From Homalodisca vitripennis (lineage: Eukaryota > Arthropoda > Insecta > Hemiptera > Cicadellidae): a stretch of DNA of 64,000 bases. The notes under the pieces are model-generated. The model saw only the letters and a list, made by a program, of their open reading frames with translations, made no database searches and was not told the DNA's origin. Position numbers and translations under genes: made by a program. Below, piece after piece: positions 41,627 through 55,021 of the stretch (position 1 is its first letter; the number at the start of each line of letters is the position of its first letter). The stretch is taken from contig NW_025776229.1 in assembly GCF_021130785.1 (NCBI RefSeq), forward strand, positions 62,001 through 126,000. The letters run 5' to 3'.

Positions 41627-42287
41627 CCGGGTGTCCCAAAAGTCCCACACCCCCTTCTAGCTTTTGAACGGAATTAAACAAACCAATATATTTTGGGGGA
41701 TGGTTATATAATGACAAATGATGATTTTTGCGCTACATGAGAACTTAGACCCTCAACCCAAAATGGGGTGTTGGGGGGGTAAAGTCAAAATTTTTAAATG
41801 CAAACCCCCTCAAAGTTTTATTGAAAAGTTACGCTAAAAAACACTATTTTTCTTAACTCATCTGTTCAGACTTATTCTTAATACTAATTAGTGCTAAATT
41901 AAACTTAAAATAATTAAACTTAATGTTTTTAAATCTTACTTCAACCTTTTTTAAGCTCAAAGTGAATGCTCAAAATGGCCCCCATTTACTTCTTGGCAAA
42001 AATAAAGTTTTAATTCAAATACAAAACAACAACTTGTCAAAATTAATACAAAAAATAATTCAAATCACTTGAAACAATTCTCACTTGAAGTGTCATTTCA
42101 TGTGGGTTTGCATTTAAAAATTTTGACTTGACCCCCCAACCCCCCATTTTGGGTGGAGGGGCTAAGTTCTCATCTAGCGCAAAAATCATCATTTGTCATT
42201 ATATAACTACCCTCCCAAAAGATATTGGTTTGTTTAATTCCATTCAAAAGTTAGAAGGGGGGGGGGGTGGAACTTATGGGACCCCAG
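41627..42287. mobile_element. Long-TIR MITE, 661 bp, flanked by TA
   Basis: The first ~190 bp (CCGGGTGTCCCAAAAGTCCC...) and the last ~185 bp are inverse copies, including CAAATGATGATTTTTGCGCT and GCAAACCC blocks. TA lies at both borders (41625-41626 and 42288-42289), as for Tc1/mariner-type MITEs. The middle ~290 bp is unrelated and non-coding. The whole could fold into one long hairpin. Confidence 0.85.
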
Positions 42288-42289
42288 TA

Positions 42290-45200
42290 TATTTTGGCTG
42301 AGCTCGCTTGCAAATATTCCAGAATTTGTCTGTAATGTTCTCGTAAGACTTTGCACCCTGTAATCACTTCAAAATGCAGAAGAGTGTCGTATTTGTATTG
42401 TGGTGATTATTTGGCTAATAGTTTTATAGCTGGTTTAGTAAGAAATGTTCAATATTATTAGAAAAATTTATTGCTCATTGATATATTATATAGTGTTTCA
42501 AACATAGTCTTCAGGTATTGTACTATTAACATACACAAAATTGTGAAACTCTGAGCAACGGTTAAAAGTTCCGATATACATTTCTCTATTTGCAAGAAAT
42601 GATCCAAGCATGGGTTTAAAAAGAAGATTGTCAGGACAATTCTTTATGTTGACAGTTAACGAATTTAATGTTTTGGGTTCCAAATATAGTAATGATTTAT
42701 CGAAGAGTTTAGTAATCACATGATTACTAAACTGTTGCATAACTGTTTTGTTTCTTGTTTATACTGGTGGGAATATTTAGGAAATAGGCTTTTATTATTG
42801 AAAACCAAAATTGGAATAGATTTTACAAAAATAGAGGTCAAAGGTAAGATTCCCTCTCGACGAAAATATCGTCTACGTCTCTTCGTCTGTGGCCATAGTA
42901 TGTCACATGTTTGAATCTCTCATGGGTGTATTGAGTTTGTTCGCAAAATTTGTTCTGCTATTTTCTCTTTGCCATCATGGTTACCCATAAGACCAATATA
43001 AAAATATTCGTTAACGCTCAGACAAATCCCATAGGATGACATGGACCATCATCTAACTCAGTGTTTCTGATATAGAAATGAAGCCTGAGTGACAGGCTTC
43101 GCTAAAGCTCAGCCAAGTAAATACATGAACACAACCTATTCAACCACTCGCTTCGTATTCTGTAAGCAGATCTTAATTTCCATTCAGACTTACAAGTTTA
43201 CTCAAGCAGATAGAGAGATCTGGTTAAATCCTGTTGGAATGACACGCCAAGTGTTTGAGCTGAATGCCGGAACTGAGGGTGAAAGGTGGATCTCCGACTC
43301 CGCAAATGGTACATCAATGACAAGTTAAGCCAAGCCAATCCATCATACTTAGCCTGAACTCACACAGGAACTCCTGTAAGTAGTATTATAGCGAGATATC
43401 TCATAATCATCCATTGACACTATACAGTAACTCGCGTATTTCTTGTACTCTGAAAAACTATACTTACTGTAGAAACATCGTCTTAATAAATATAAATCAT
43501 AATTCACCGTCTGAAGCGGTGAATTTCTTGTTCTTTATCCATTGTATCCAGCTTTGATTCATTAGCTTTTGACACCGAAAACTATACAGTACGCCATTCC
43601 CCAGTGGTATTGTTAAGTTCTAACGAACTGAATACAACGTTCAAACTTTACTTGCGGAGTCTTTTGAAATTAAAGAAATAGAGATACTGGAAAAGGCATA
43701 GCTAAATTCTTCACAACTGTTCTAAACATCTATGCTAAATTCTAAATAATTATTTTAATTCTGATCTGCATCATTTGTTTTGTAAATAAATTGTCCCTAA
43801 ATATGAACATATTTAGTTAGAATAAAAGTTTTTGTAGAATTAAGTCTTAATTTTTTTTATTTCCTTATAGGTCTTATTCAACTTTAATTCAGTGTGTGAA
43901 TGGGTCAATTTACACCCTAATATTCAACTTAATTTGAAGTATTGAACTGCCTTATGCAAGTAATATTAAATCGTAAAATTTTCATCGTGCGTGTTAACGT
44001 TGTTAAAGTTTGAAGAAAGCAAGAGTTGAAACCACGATTTTATGAACTTGAATATCTAATAAGTACATGAAGAAAACTCTAGAGGTTTTTTATCTGACTT
44101 ACTTCTAAACGTACTGACTGCAAACATTTATTCGGAATCAGACACAGCATTATCATGTTCTTTTAAAATAACCCCCTTATTCTCTTAAGTTATGCATGAT
44201 ATAATAAAAATATGAATAATTTAAATAAGGCACAACAGATTATACATGTTTGCCACAATTAAATCAAGGATGCATTACGAATGTGGAATGTATTATGTTT
44301 CCTATTGCGATGGTTTTAAGCCCTTTTCAAATCAAGAAAGTAGCCTAATAGATTTGTTTTAGTAACTCAGGTCAAAGTCAAGTGAAAGGAGTATGGTTTA
44401 AGTATAGGGATTGTCCAATTGGGAAGCTATCAATGATGATTTACACAGGAAAATTTCCACATTATTAGATCTAAAAATCAATCACTATTAGAAGGTAAAG
44501 GAAACCTCCAGTCGGAAACAATTATGCCGAGTGGGCACTGAAAAAATCCTTACATTTTAGGACTATTTTACTTAGCAATATCTACAAGATTTTCTCAACC
44601 TCCTATTACATTGCACTTTGAAACATAATCATGAGCTTCAATACACAGTAGGTGACGTGAGATGTATTGCTGAGAACTGTGTATTGAGGGCAGGAGGTAT
44701 GTAGCAAACTTTGTTAATATCAAACGAGCCGGCACTGAAAAAAAGCCTTTCTTTCTGGGATTAGCTTAGAAACTTTTTTACTTAGTATATGTACAAGTTT
44801 TTATGCTTTAAATCCTCAGCCGACAACCTCTTTGTACGTACATTGTATTTTTATAGCGCACTTCATAAGCAGTACTATATTACATTAAACCATTTTTGTA
44901 ACCTTTATTGTCTTATATAAACATTTCTGGAATGAAAGATGTTAATTCATTCGCAAATCAGGAATAAAGAAATTGTAGATCAATGCTTGATAAATTTATT
45001 CGCAATTACCTATACTATTAGTATTATATTTACATTACACTTTCTCATAGTATGTTCTGCCACAAAGAACATGCATTTGAAAGGATTTTTGCAAAACGTA
45101 ATGATTAGTAATAGTGACAAAATACCTTGTTTTCTGTTTTAGAAAAAAACACAGTACAGTGCAAAGAACCCTTTACTCTGATAGTGAATCTAAGGTTTTC

Positions 45201-46545
45201 TCATGGTGACCATTGGATACGTCTGATGCCATACCATCCTTTGAATCTAAAGAAAGCCTTATATCAGCTCAGGCAATAAACGGTGCTGTAAGGTTTTTGA
45301 CTAATCTTGAGACCTGTTTAGCTATTCATTTCACTCGTTGAGCAGTTCTGTCTCGTTAAACTGTGGTGCAATTAAACATTTTGAAATGAGGTAGCTTCAA
45401 ATGTCAGTTTTGCTAGGCTTTCTTATCTGACTTATAGGCGAGCAGTGTTTCAACAAAACATAATACAGATGTGTACAGATACATCTATAGTTTGTTAAAT
45501 ATTTAATTGTATACATTCCTCATAAGCATTTAGCTGTAGTTTAAACCAGATGTGATCACTCTTTTGTAGAAGATCCCTAATATGGCATTAAGGTTTATCT
45601 ACAGCGTTCTTAAACTAGAAGACAAGATTACCATTCTTCATGAGGTAAAGGTTTCACACATATTAAACGCTAGAATCACACAGTTGCACTAGTTCATAAA
45701 TTATTTATTTCTAAAGAGAGCTTGTAAAAGGGTCGGATGTTAGTGGTTGTCACACTCGACAGGACAGACGTCATGCTGCAACTGTCAAAGGTTCACTTCG
45801 AAAGGACCAAGAGAAGGTTCACATACTTTGCGTCCAATGAATACAATGCTCTGCTACGTGCTGTAAAACCTTGCTGTCTATTTGTTCTTTTAGTAAGAAA
45901 TGGGGCCATTTTAATGATTACGTCTTGGTAAATTTCAATTTGTAAAACTGTTGTAATCATTGTGGATTTCTGGACATCTTCTCGATAATATTATGTTCAC
46001 AAATAAATCTGGCCTTTATAAAATTGCAAGTCTTGTGATTTAATTTCTTGTGGTTTGTGCATTATTTAAAAATTACCGATATTTCTGTTACCCATTAAAT
46101 GTTCGAGTTACGTATAAGGTTTAATTAACCACCTAATTGTAATAGTCCAGTAATGCGAATTTTTAATGTATAAGCAAACGACCTGATTTGTCTTCAATCC
46201 ATAGAGAAATTTTTCTTAAGAAACAAATCGACTGTTTTGGTACGCTAGTTTTGGTAGAGGCTGAAATGAGAGGGTATCAAAAGAGTTAAACGATATTGTA
46301 TCTCAGATTTTGTTTTTCCTGGCTTGATACAGTTAATATCGATTGTCTGATATATAAATAATGGTTGTATTGCTGTCAGACAAGTAATACAGAAACTGAA
46401 AATCGCCACTTTTAAGGGCCTCTCTGGTTAGCTGATACTAATGTAACATATGAACGTGTCTGACAGATGGTTTTAATTTTATTAAAGTAAGAGAAATACG
46501 ATCTGAGAAAAAATATATAATTTCATATTTCTAACCGTTTTGGTA
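42290..46545. other. Gene-free stretch with scattered repeat pieces
   Basis: No supported gene. 42950-43060 shares CATGGTTACCCATAAGACC with other repeats of the window. 44697-44760 (GTATGTAGCAAACTTTGTTAATAT) is repeated at 55785-55815. The remaining frames are short. Confidence 0.5.
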
Positions 46546-46553
46546 CCATTCTA

Positions 46554-46959
46554 GGGTCTTTTCTAATATGTCCCCGCATTCACAAAGATCGTAATTAAAG
46601 CGGTTAATTCATTGTCAATTGAAAAGCGGGAAATCCTGAAACTCTGGTTGGTCACTTTTAACCGACGAATCACGAGTTTGGCCACCTCCTACCTATATAA
46701 GGTGCGTTTTCCACTCAGCTCAATATATACTATCTCCACGCACATGCGCAAAGAAGAAATTTCTACAGATGGACCAATCGGAATACAGAAGCGATAGGAT
46801 TTATCGGGAAATTGGCGAGAAAAATACATAAATGAAACTTGAAGAAAAAATAAAGTGCTTTATTTTTTACGGGGATGCGGTATTATTTTAAGGATAAATA
46901 GGAAATCGATCATTGTGTTTGAAAGAAATTTGGGGTAGTGCATTCAATAGTTTTTTTTT

Positions 46960-46997
<38 letters not shown>

Positions 46998-47603
46998 TTC
47001 GTAGGGCAGTAGTCCAGGTACTACGTCTAGTATAAACTCGTCTTATCTTATCAGTGATAAACGCGCGCCGTTTGATCTGGGCTTGGACTTTGCAAGCTCG
47101 AGTTAATTTTTTGTTTTATAAAGAGCAAGCAGCGCGAAGCGCTGCGCAGCGGGCAAGCATCGCGTGATCTAACCTATTCTGAAAATTTTGTTGATCCTAC
47201 AACAGGAGCACACACACAGAGAATCGAATCGCTCTGGGCTTCAGCAAAACGGCGTAATAGGAACGAATGCGGTACAAGTCGCAACTTGCTAGACTCATAC
47301 TTGTGTAAGTTTCTGTGGAAACATCGCCACCAAAACACAGATTTGTTCGAACAAATCCTGGAGGACATTAAAGCGTTCTGCCCACCAGAATAGTATATTA
47401 TTTTAAACATCTTTCATTACTAATTTGTGTTTTTTCGTACAAATTAATAAACTCGTTTTTCAATTGTTTTTTTCAAATTATTGTCAAAAACCTAGCTTAA
47501 TCAAACTTCAATTACCTTTAGAAATTACATTTGTAGCTCTAGTAACGTAATCTAACTTATAGAAATTAAAATAGAGAATGCGGGGACATACTAGAAAAGA
47601 CCC
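46554..47603 (+). mobile_element. Merlin-type DNA transposon remnant, 1.05 kb
   Basis: Inverted ends of 28 bp, GGGTCTTTTCTAATATGTCC... and its complement ...GGACATACTAGAAAAGACCC, with one mismatch. The flanking octamers CCATTCTA (46546-46553) and CCATCCTA (47604-47611) differ at one base, fitting the 8-9 bp duplication of Merlin. It contains the transposase C-terminus and a long T tract (about 46950-46996). Confidence 0.8.
47127..47393 (+). pseudogene. Merlin (ISXO2-like) transposase C-terminal fragment
   Basis: Reading forward to TAG 47391-47393, the frame gives YSENFVDPTTGAHTQRIESL, WASAKRRNRNECGTSR, LLDSYLCKFLWKHR and FEQILEDIKAFCPPE. HTQ-IE-LW and SYL-FLW are the conserved end of the ISXO2-like/Merlin DDE domain, the Glu of HTQRIES being the last catalytic residue. 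The first two-thirds of the domain is lost, so no active enzyme. The frame has no start codon and fades into GC-rich sequence near 47130. Confidence 0.8.
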
Positions 47604-47611
47604 CCATCCTA

Positions 47612-50558
47612 TTTTGACTCAAAAAACCTACCTTGGCTGACGATTTTTTTCTTTTTTTTATTAAACTTATATTGATTCCAACACAAACCAGGTTGTGTGT
47701 TTAAAAAATGTAAATTAGCTCCTGTAATATAACGTTAACCTTACATTTGATAAATTACAACTTTTCATAATGCAAACACATCTTGTAATAGTATTAGTTT
47801 ACTTCATTATAAATTGTAACAGCTGTTAAGTCACACTCAGAGTCGTTGGACTCAATCAGCTGAGCTGTGTGACCGGAAATGAAATTCCTCGCCTCAGCTG
47901 ACACTCCCAATATCCGTCAGATGTAATTTCGTCCTGATATTCCCTTTAACTAGTACATCGTGGTAGTCATTACATCACTTTAGCCTGACTATTCCGATCG
48001 CTCTCGCATTCTTCCTCTTTTTGGATCACTAACCACATATATAAATAAACTTTCAGGGATTAATATAAACATTTGTTGGCCGTAAATATATAAGAAAGTT
48101 TAGTTTACTTTAATTGGGGTTTTATTTAATTTTCTGCACCGCATATTGATAAATCATGAATAATTAATTAACTAACGTATCATAGTTTTAGGTTAATACT
48201 GACCAATACAGTTTTTCATCATAGGTTTTAACTTTTATAAGTTAATTATTGGTCTAATCAGTGAATAGAACATTGTGAAGCATTTCTATCTATGTATATA
48301 AAACGAAACCTTTTATAACTGTAAACAAATGTATTTATTGATGGACTATCAGAAATAAACCATTATCATACATTTAGATCTTACAAGTTTAATAATTGCG
48401 CCACTATAACACTCTCCTCAGTCTAATTTGATGGTTTAGGCCACATACGTTAAGTTACTAATACCAGACTGCTGCGAAAGGCCTATTAATATCAATGGGC
48501 CAGGAAGGTAATACAGGAGGGTCATATTAATCCGAATATGTGTTTGCTCGAGACGTTCTGATTGTTAAGATGCTTTGGATTTCCCGAGGAGAAACTAACA
48601 CATCAGAACCCTCAGTGTCCAGTGACTCACGCGATCTTTTAGGTTGTGACATGAAAATTAAAAAATACCAATAGATTGCGGCTGAAAGCGTTACGGAAAT
48701 ACCGCAGCTTCCAGATTACTGAGGGTTCGGATTAACGCGGTCCGCCTGTAATGTACTAAGTTCACCAGTAATTAGTAAGACTATAGCTGCAAGTTTGTAA
48801 CTGTGGTTAAAACTATGTGACAAATTACAATTGTCAGAGATTAAGATCTAAAAATTGCTGTACATATATGTAGAAATAATAACTCTATTATTAATGATAA
48901 GTTGTAAACTATTCAAAAAATACGACTGTTTCAAAAAATGTTTTGCAAAGTTGAGGTTTGATTTAAACACACAGGAAAAGGCTGTCACGAGTGTAAATGA
49001 CAAGAATATTTCATCGTTTATTTGAAATGGGACGTTTGTTTCAAACCAGGCAGACGAGCCAAGCTGTATGGGAAAGTTTATGACCACAGTAGAATTTCAA
49101 AATTATCACTGTTCAACTATCAACAACTTATAAATTTGGTGAACATTAATTTTTGTTTTACAATTCATATAATAAACTCCTTTGCGAATTCAAAAGAATG
49201 TTATATAATTTTGTTATATTATTTTTGTTACAACAAATAATGGCAAATATCTGTGACGTCTGTGTTAGGTATCGTCAGTAACGCATTTTAAACAAAGATA
49301 TTGACCAAAAATTCACATATATTACAGTATTTCATACTAAAACGTTATACGTGTTAAAAGCTAAGTTCAATAAATTGCAATGAAAATTGTTACATTGTGG
49401 CTTCTCTGACTTTAATTTAATTGAATGGCCTAATTACATTGACTATTACCTATTGACGCTAAATTAGCCCTTTGTAGTAATGAAATCCTTTATAAAATAT
49501 TCCTTTGTTCAATCGAATGTTTGATTGTACTGTACTGTTCAGAGACATTAAAACAAATAAATGTATAGTGCCTTTGTAGATGCACTATATAAAAGATTCA
49601 ATATAGAGTCACATTAAGTCTTTAAAGCTTTATTATGAAAATTAATTTCATAAAAGTTAAACAGGTCACATTCTTGAACTCCCTATTTAATCAAAGTTGT
49701 AATGAGAATAAGTTATCCCCTCTTCCTCAGATTTTAAACTCTAATGGTTTACAGCATTCACAAACAGCAAAAAGTTAAAGAGCTTGGCAATCGACACTCA
49801 AAAGTCCATCATTGGCTGAGCGATAGCGAAGCCTATGACTAGTGAGGTTGAGAAAATATAATTTTGTCTATCCACACGATGTGACATTATAATCTCTCAT
49901 TTTATTTACTACACGGAAAATGAGACTGGTCACCTCATTTTAATATTCATCAGTTTTGGAGCGCGCCTAAGTTGTCAGACTTATTGAGATGGGAGTAAGA
50001 GTAGTGTCACAATACTGCTGTCTGCATTGTTGGCGAACCGATAAGCCTACTGATAGGCGAAGCTCAACCTTGACCTAGATAGCGCGCCGATCTAAGCCAC
50101 TACGTTGCCGTTGCCGTTTGAAGTTCCGCCTGTTGAGGTATGTCGATTGTGAGGAATAGCGAAGCCATTCATCTCCCCCTGGTCTTCTCAACTGTCACTG
50201 GACAGTTTTGGGGATTTTATAGACATTTGAGGTGAGAGCAGTGTTCATATTATTTACTTTTGTTTTCACACATCAAAAAAAGTTGGCTCAAAATGTATTA
50301 TGATATTAGAACTCTCAAAGCATGCATTTTAAAAATTTAGCTCGTACATATAATACATTTTAACTCAATTGTAATATAGTAATGGATGAATTGTAATTGA
50401 TAATTTATTTTTATGTAATTTATTCATGTAACTTTATGTAATTGATTCTTGAAGCTTTAATTTCGTTAAAATAGCTATAACTTATCAGTTATAACTGCCC
50501 AGTATGAACTCAACATGGTCAATTTAGCATTATTTATGAGATTTATTTATTTATGTTA
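47612..50558. other. Gene-free stretch with repeat pieces
   Basis: No supported gene. 47870-47950 (GAAATGAAATTCCTCGCCTC) recurs in related form at 62110-62180. 49790-50200 is a less AT-rich, repeat-looking block with GCGAAGCCTATGACTAG-like strings. Confidence 0.5.
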
Positions 50559-50863
50559 CTTTAATCCAGGGGTGCCCATCCCCCCCAAAGGCTATGGCGC
50601 ATTCCCCCCCAAAAAATTTACCATTCATGGGGGTGTATAAATTATACAGTATAATTATTGTCAAATTTTTTAAATAAAATGTATAAACAACACATATGCC
50701 ATACAAAATAATAAATCAATGTACAGTACTATAATTAAATTTAAAATGGCTAGAGGTGTTTCAAAAAGGTAACTAACTTGATGAACTTAACCCTTGATTA
50801 CCCTTAATGGCCTTTGTAAAGCAGCATTTTTTTTCCTGTTCTCACTTGAAATGCCAAATTTGT

Positions 50864-52250
50864 CTATGATCTCACTGTTTGGAATTGATTGTAAAATATC
50901 CTTTTCGGATGCCAAAACCAACATATCAGATTATCAGACAACCAGGTATCACCCATACTGCTTCTCAATCTATTTTTAACGATTTTAAGTTTGCTCATTG
51001 CTCTTTCAGCTGAGCAACTTGTTGCTGGCAGGGCGAGAATTATCTGATACAATGATGTCAAATATGGAAACCCAGATATTTTCAATAAACAGCGATAGGG
51101 TCTTATAAAGCCCTTCTTGATCCATTGATCAAGATATCGTTGCTTTGCAATTGTACTTGTACAATCCAATGCTTCATCAGAAGAATCTTGTGTTTCAACT
51201 TCAACTTCTTCATTGGTTAGTATTTACCATCTTTTGAAGAAAGGACATCTGACAGGTCAATATTTTGATAGCTGCCTTTGTATAACTGGCTGAAAACATC
51301 AAACTCCTCACAAAGTTTCTCGGTATCCAATCCATAGTAACCACACAGACAATGTCTGGGTTTAGGCTGTCGCCCCAAGTGTTTAGCAGCTTTTCGTGAG
51401 AAAAATGAGTCATTTGCTGCACAACATTTAATGACCTTTCAGGAAAACGATCATGTAGTTGTGTGATCACGGAATCAAGCACTTTAAAGAAGACTTCTGT
51501 CCTCAGTTTTGCCATAGGATCTAATATTATTTCATCAATGGCAAGTTCGTCCATGAATCTTTTTCTCTTTCGGATTCGTTTGTTTGAAGTTTTCTGGAGA
51601 TTGTGTTCTTGAGCAAAATGATTAATACTGCCCACCATTTTGTCCCATCCCTCGTCAGTTCTCATAGATTGGAGTTTAGAAATAGTTTCAGACACCACTG
51701 TTGGAATCATTCCATAGTCAATAATTTTAGACTGTAAATAAACAGTCACTGGTGACAGAATTTTTAATACGAGTAGTTCAGCAGCAATGATCATAACTGC
51801 AGCAGATTCATAATCAAATAGTGCTTTCAGAAGTCCTTTTGCTGATGTTCTTGAGTCCGTTTCAGATTGAGTGTTATCAGATATGTCTTCCAGGGTTTCT
51901 CTTAGGACATCATAGCAAGTTATAACGGTTTTTACGGCATCATTTTTGCTTGACCACCTTGTCGTATTGACTCTTTTCAAACGCTTTTTTCTAGCCTGAC
52001 ATGGACCTTTTTCTAAATTCTCTACGAAAATATGATGGTTTTTATGTCCAGACATGAAATTGTACAGTTCTTGCAGAGTTGAGAACATGTCCCTTATTTG
52101 TGGGCACAATTCCATTGATTTTTCGACAACTAAGGCAAATGCGAACAACACCAAATGTAGAATGCTTTAGGGCATTCCATGAGGACAAATGATTTGACCC
52201 CACTAAATGGACCACGCATGTTTCCCGCACCATCCATGCTCTGCCCAATC
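50864..52250 (-). pseudogene. hAT transposase catalytic and dimerisation part
   Basis: The minus strand first gives IGMIGQSMDGAGNMRG (about 52200-52250), the block with a catalytic Asp, ending near WCCSH. After a frame change it continues as a 314-codon frame with VNTTRWSSKNDAV. After another frame change (about 51210-51235) it ends with ALPATSCSAERAMSKLKIVK and RLRSSMGD, the hAT C-terminal dimerisation domain with the catalytic Glu in SAER. The order matches ZMYM1-like hAT transposases. The N-terminal zinc finger and first catalytic region are deleted upstream of IGM. Two frameshifts. Confidence 0.9.
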
Positions 52251-52262
52251 ATACCAATCTTA

Positions 52263-53497
52263 TCAAATCAAGTCATCTGTAGGATCGATTGTAGAGAATT
52301 GAAGTTCGGTCAAAGTAATAGGTTCAGGTATCTTCTCTGTGGGTATGTTGTCCTCTATATTTTCTAAAACTTCGTCTTCTTCTTCTGGTGTTGACATTGG
52401 CAGGCTAATTTCCATGGAGGACGTTGGAAGTTCAATTTCTTTATCGTGAACAAGTATTAGAGGCGTACATTTAGATCCATCTCCTCTTTGGTGACACTGC
52501 AGCTCAACTTCTTCGTCGTTGCGGTCTTGGACAGCTGATGTTCCAGAATGTGGATTGTCTTCTAGCCCAGGCACCACCAATCTAAATATAGAGAAATGCC
52601 TTCACTGTAAACTTTTATATCAATAATCTGCTAGTCAAAATTTAGTAAAATCTATAAACCCTTTTTTCAAGTACAGATTCATTAGAACTGTTTTTGAGTT
52701 TATTATCAATAATATGCCACATTCTGCTACACTGAACAGGAGATAAACGAACACACATAAAGCCATATATTTTTAGAGAAACCTCTTTTGTCTCAGGGCA
52801 CCTCAAAATGGTAATATCATACTAAAGTGGTAAAATATATTATGACAAATTGTTTTTTTTTTTAGATAGCAACTCCTTTCTACATACAAAGAGTGTTAAT
52901 AGGGTTTGAAGGGACAAAGCAAAAGCTGTAAGCTGTAACAATAACAAGTAAAACGATCTTGATATTTTAATTACAAAAACTCTATAGACCAATAGGCTTA
53001 TACATTATTAAACTAAATTGTATTTGAATTTTTATTTCATTAGATGCTTTTGTTTATAACGCATTGGACCAATACTACTTTAATATTTGGCTGATAGTAT
53101 GTTTGTTAATGTAACATGCTAATATTTACATATATTTAGCTTGTCACCATATCAGGCAGGCCTCATCTCTTCAATACAGTATAATATTTACTTGCATTTT
53201 GAAGTTTTTTATCATTTGTTAGTCTTCTTTTATAAGCTTTGTCCTTTTCTATGGTCTTTAATGCCTTAATTAATTGTTACTTAGAAAGGTTTTAATGTTT
53301 TGAAAGCTTTAGGAGTGAGTCATTAATAGAGCATAGCCTATATGTGTTTACTCCCTGCTTATAAAATTGAACAAACTAAGATATGGACATTTTGTTACTG
53401 TAATATTGCAGTACCTTTCAATAGCCGATGATTGCGCAGAAGTTGATGGTTGAAGTTCGTCGTCCATAGTTAAAGTAGAACGTTCTCCACGTCCCAT
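52263..53497 (-). pseudogene. hAT 5' exons, spliced N-terminal leader
   Basis: A first exon starts at ATG 53497 (MGRGERSTLTMDDELQPSTS) and ends at 53415 before GT. A second exon follows the acceptor TTTAG at 52582 and runs from 52581 to 52263 with PGLEDNPHSGTSAVQ and a long acidic part (STPEEEDEVLENIEDNIPTE). The frame is kept across the proposed splice. The acidic Ser/Thr/Glu leader is disordered in character. Downstream it runs into the deletion that removed the zinc-finger part. Confidence 0.6.
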
Positions 53498-54217
53498 GTA
53501 GGGTATCCAAGGTCCATCACCTTCTTTCTCCTCTGTTATTTTATATCAATATTGTTTTCGAACTTATAGAGGTGTTTCATTTTACAGTGTTCTAGCCACT
53601 TGTTATGGCGGTGCACCGATTGCACATTAGTTCCAAACACTTATATTTGAATGCCTTTTTTAATTTACGAGGCATTATTTAATTCTATAAAACAAAAAGT
53701 TATGGTTAGCACAGAAATACAGTAGCTACTTTACTAAACTCGTATAACAAAAACGAAACAGAAACGCACACACGACATTTAAGTGGTCACTACGTTCGTA
53801 AAGACACTAATTATTGTTTTGTGTTGAGGTTATGTTTACACACTACACACTACACTTGAAGACAATGCGTGACTGACTGAGCACTGGGCGGCGCGGAAGG
53901 GATGAGGTGCGTGGACTTCCCCTTGACAACGACCTTGGCAAGGCGGGGGTGGGGGTCTGTTGGTCTAAAAATAGAACTACTGCATTCGCCTCGTTTGAAT
54001 TGCAAAGTTTAATTTGCTTTTATTTATTTTTTTTGCCTCTCACGGCTTTTATTAGTTAAAACTACTGCAAACTTGTACATTTTTTTAACTTTCTAAATAA
54101 CGTATCCGAAACCCGCTTTTTAAAGTTCCCCCCCAAAATTTTCATTCCCCCCCAATATTTGTTTCAATGGCGCAACTTGCGCCATTGCTCCCCCCCGTGG
54201 GCGGCCCTGCTTTAATC

Positions 54218-54888
54218 TAAAGTACATCGTTTACCAAAAATTAACATACAGTAAGGTTTAATTTTTGTATACCAAGTACGTTACAGCATAACCTGTACAT
54301 ATATGTGTAAAACTAAACTATGTTTTCTCTTATCATATTAAATTTAATTTTAAATATGATATTGTCATTCCACGACCACTAGTAATTTAATTCCAGTTAA
54401 TTAAATAATTACCGGTGCGATTATCATGTTTTGCTTGAACTAAAACTCTGATATTTTGAATAATAATTACATTAATATCCTCACTTTTAGTAAAACTGGA
54501 ATAGCCAATTATTTTATCTAGTTAAATTAAGGTCGAATATTGTTTATGCTCAGTAGTAAAGGATATGTATTTACATGTTAACCATGAATGGAAAACAATT
54601 GTTCATAATTATAATTACTGACATGTATTGATTGATTAGGGCTACAAACCAGTTGTTAAGTCTCAAATATGTTTTCGTATAAGTATGTTTAGATTTTAAC
54701 GAACGAGTTGTCAAAGGGTTCTGGTTAACGAATAGAGGTCAGCACAGGATCTGCGGCGCCCATCTGCCGGTGAGAAAGTCGCGACGCCCGCTTATCTCCT
54801 TGCACCTTGAGCAGCTGACTACCTGAACTTACCTCAGGGACCGGTGATAACTTCAACTGATAAGTCAATCTAGATTGAATTTAATGAT
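54218..54888. other. Gene-free stretch, possible promoter of the next exon
   Basis: AT-rich to 54700, then a local rise in GC (54740-54840). This could be the 5' untranslated region or promoter of the exon candidate at 54889. Confidence 0.35.
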
Positions 54889-55020
54889 ATGGCCATTGTG
54901 CGGTTTTTTAGACGAGCTTGGACGAGGATTGGACAGACGCTTTGGGCCCTACTTTATGCAGTCTGTTGTCACGGATCTGAAAATCACTATAGGAGGACTA
55001 AAGTCGAAGATTCCGGTCGA
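54889..55020 (+). CDS. Candidate first coding exon of a host gene
   Basis: ATG at 54889 has G at -3 and G at +4, a good start context. It opens MAIVRFFRRAWTRIGQ and continues through LLYAVCCHGSENHYRRTKVE to a strong splice donor CGA|GTGCGT near 55021; without splicing it stops 13 bases later. The amphipathic Arg/Trp start and the Cys pair could be membrane-associating. A second ATG four bases upstream opens another frame of similar length in a poorer context. GC content is higher than the surroundings. I do not recognise the protein; it may be chance. Confidence 0.35.
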
Positions 55021-55021
55021 G

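Larger units (their letters stand above)
50567..54209 (-). mobile_element. Defective hAT transposon (ZMYM1-like transposase), 3.64 kb
   Basis: Ends CAGGGGTGCCCA and, reverse-complemented on the right, CAGGGCCGCCCA. The 8-bp target duplicates CTTTAATC at 50559-50566 and 54210-54217 are identical. Transposase sequence lies on the minus strand in several exons or fragments. Internal deletion of the N-terminal domain and frameshifts make it non-autonomous. The perfect duplicate suggests a fairly recent insertion. Confidence 0.93.
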
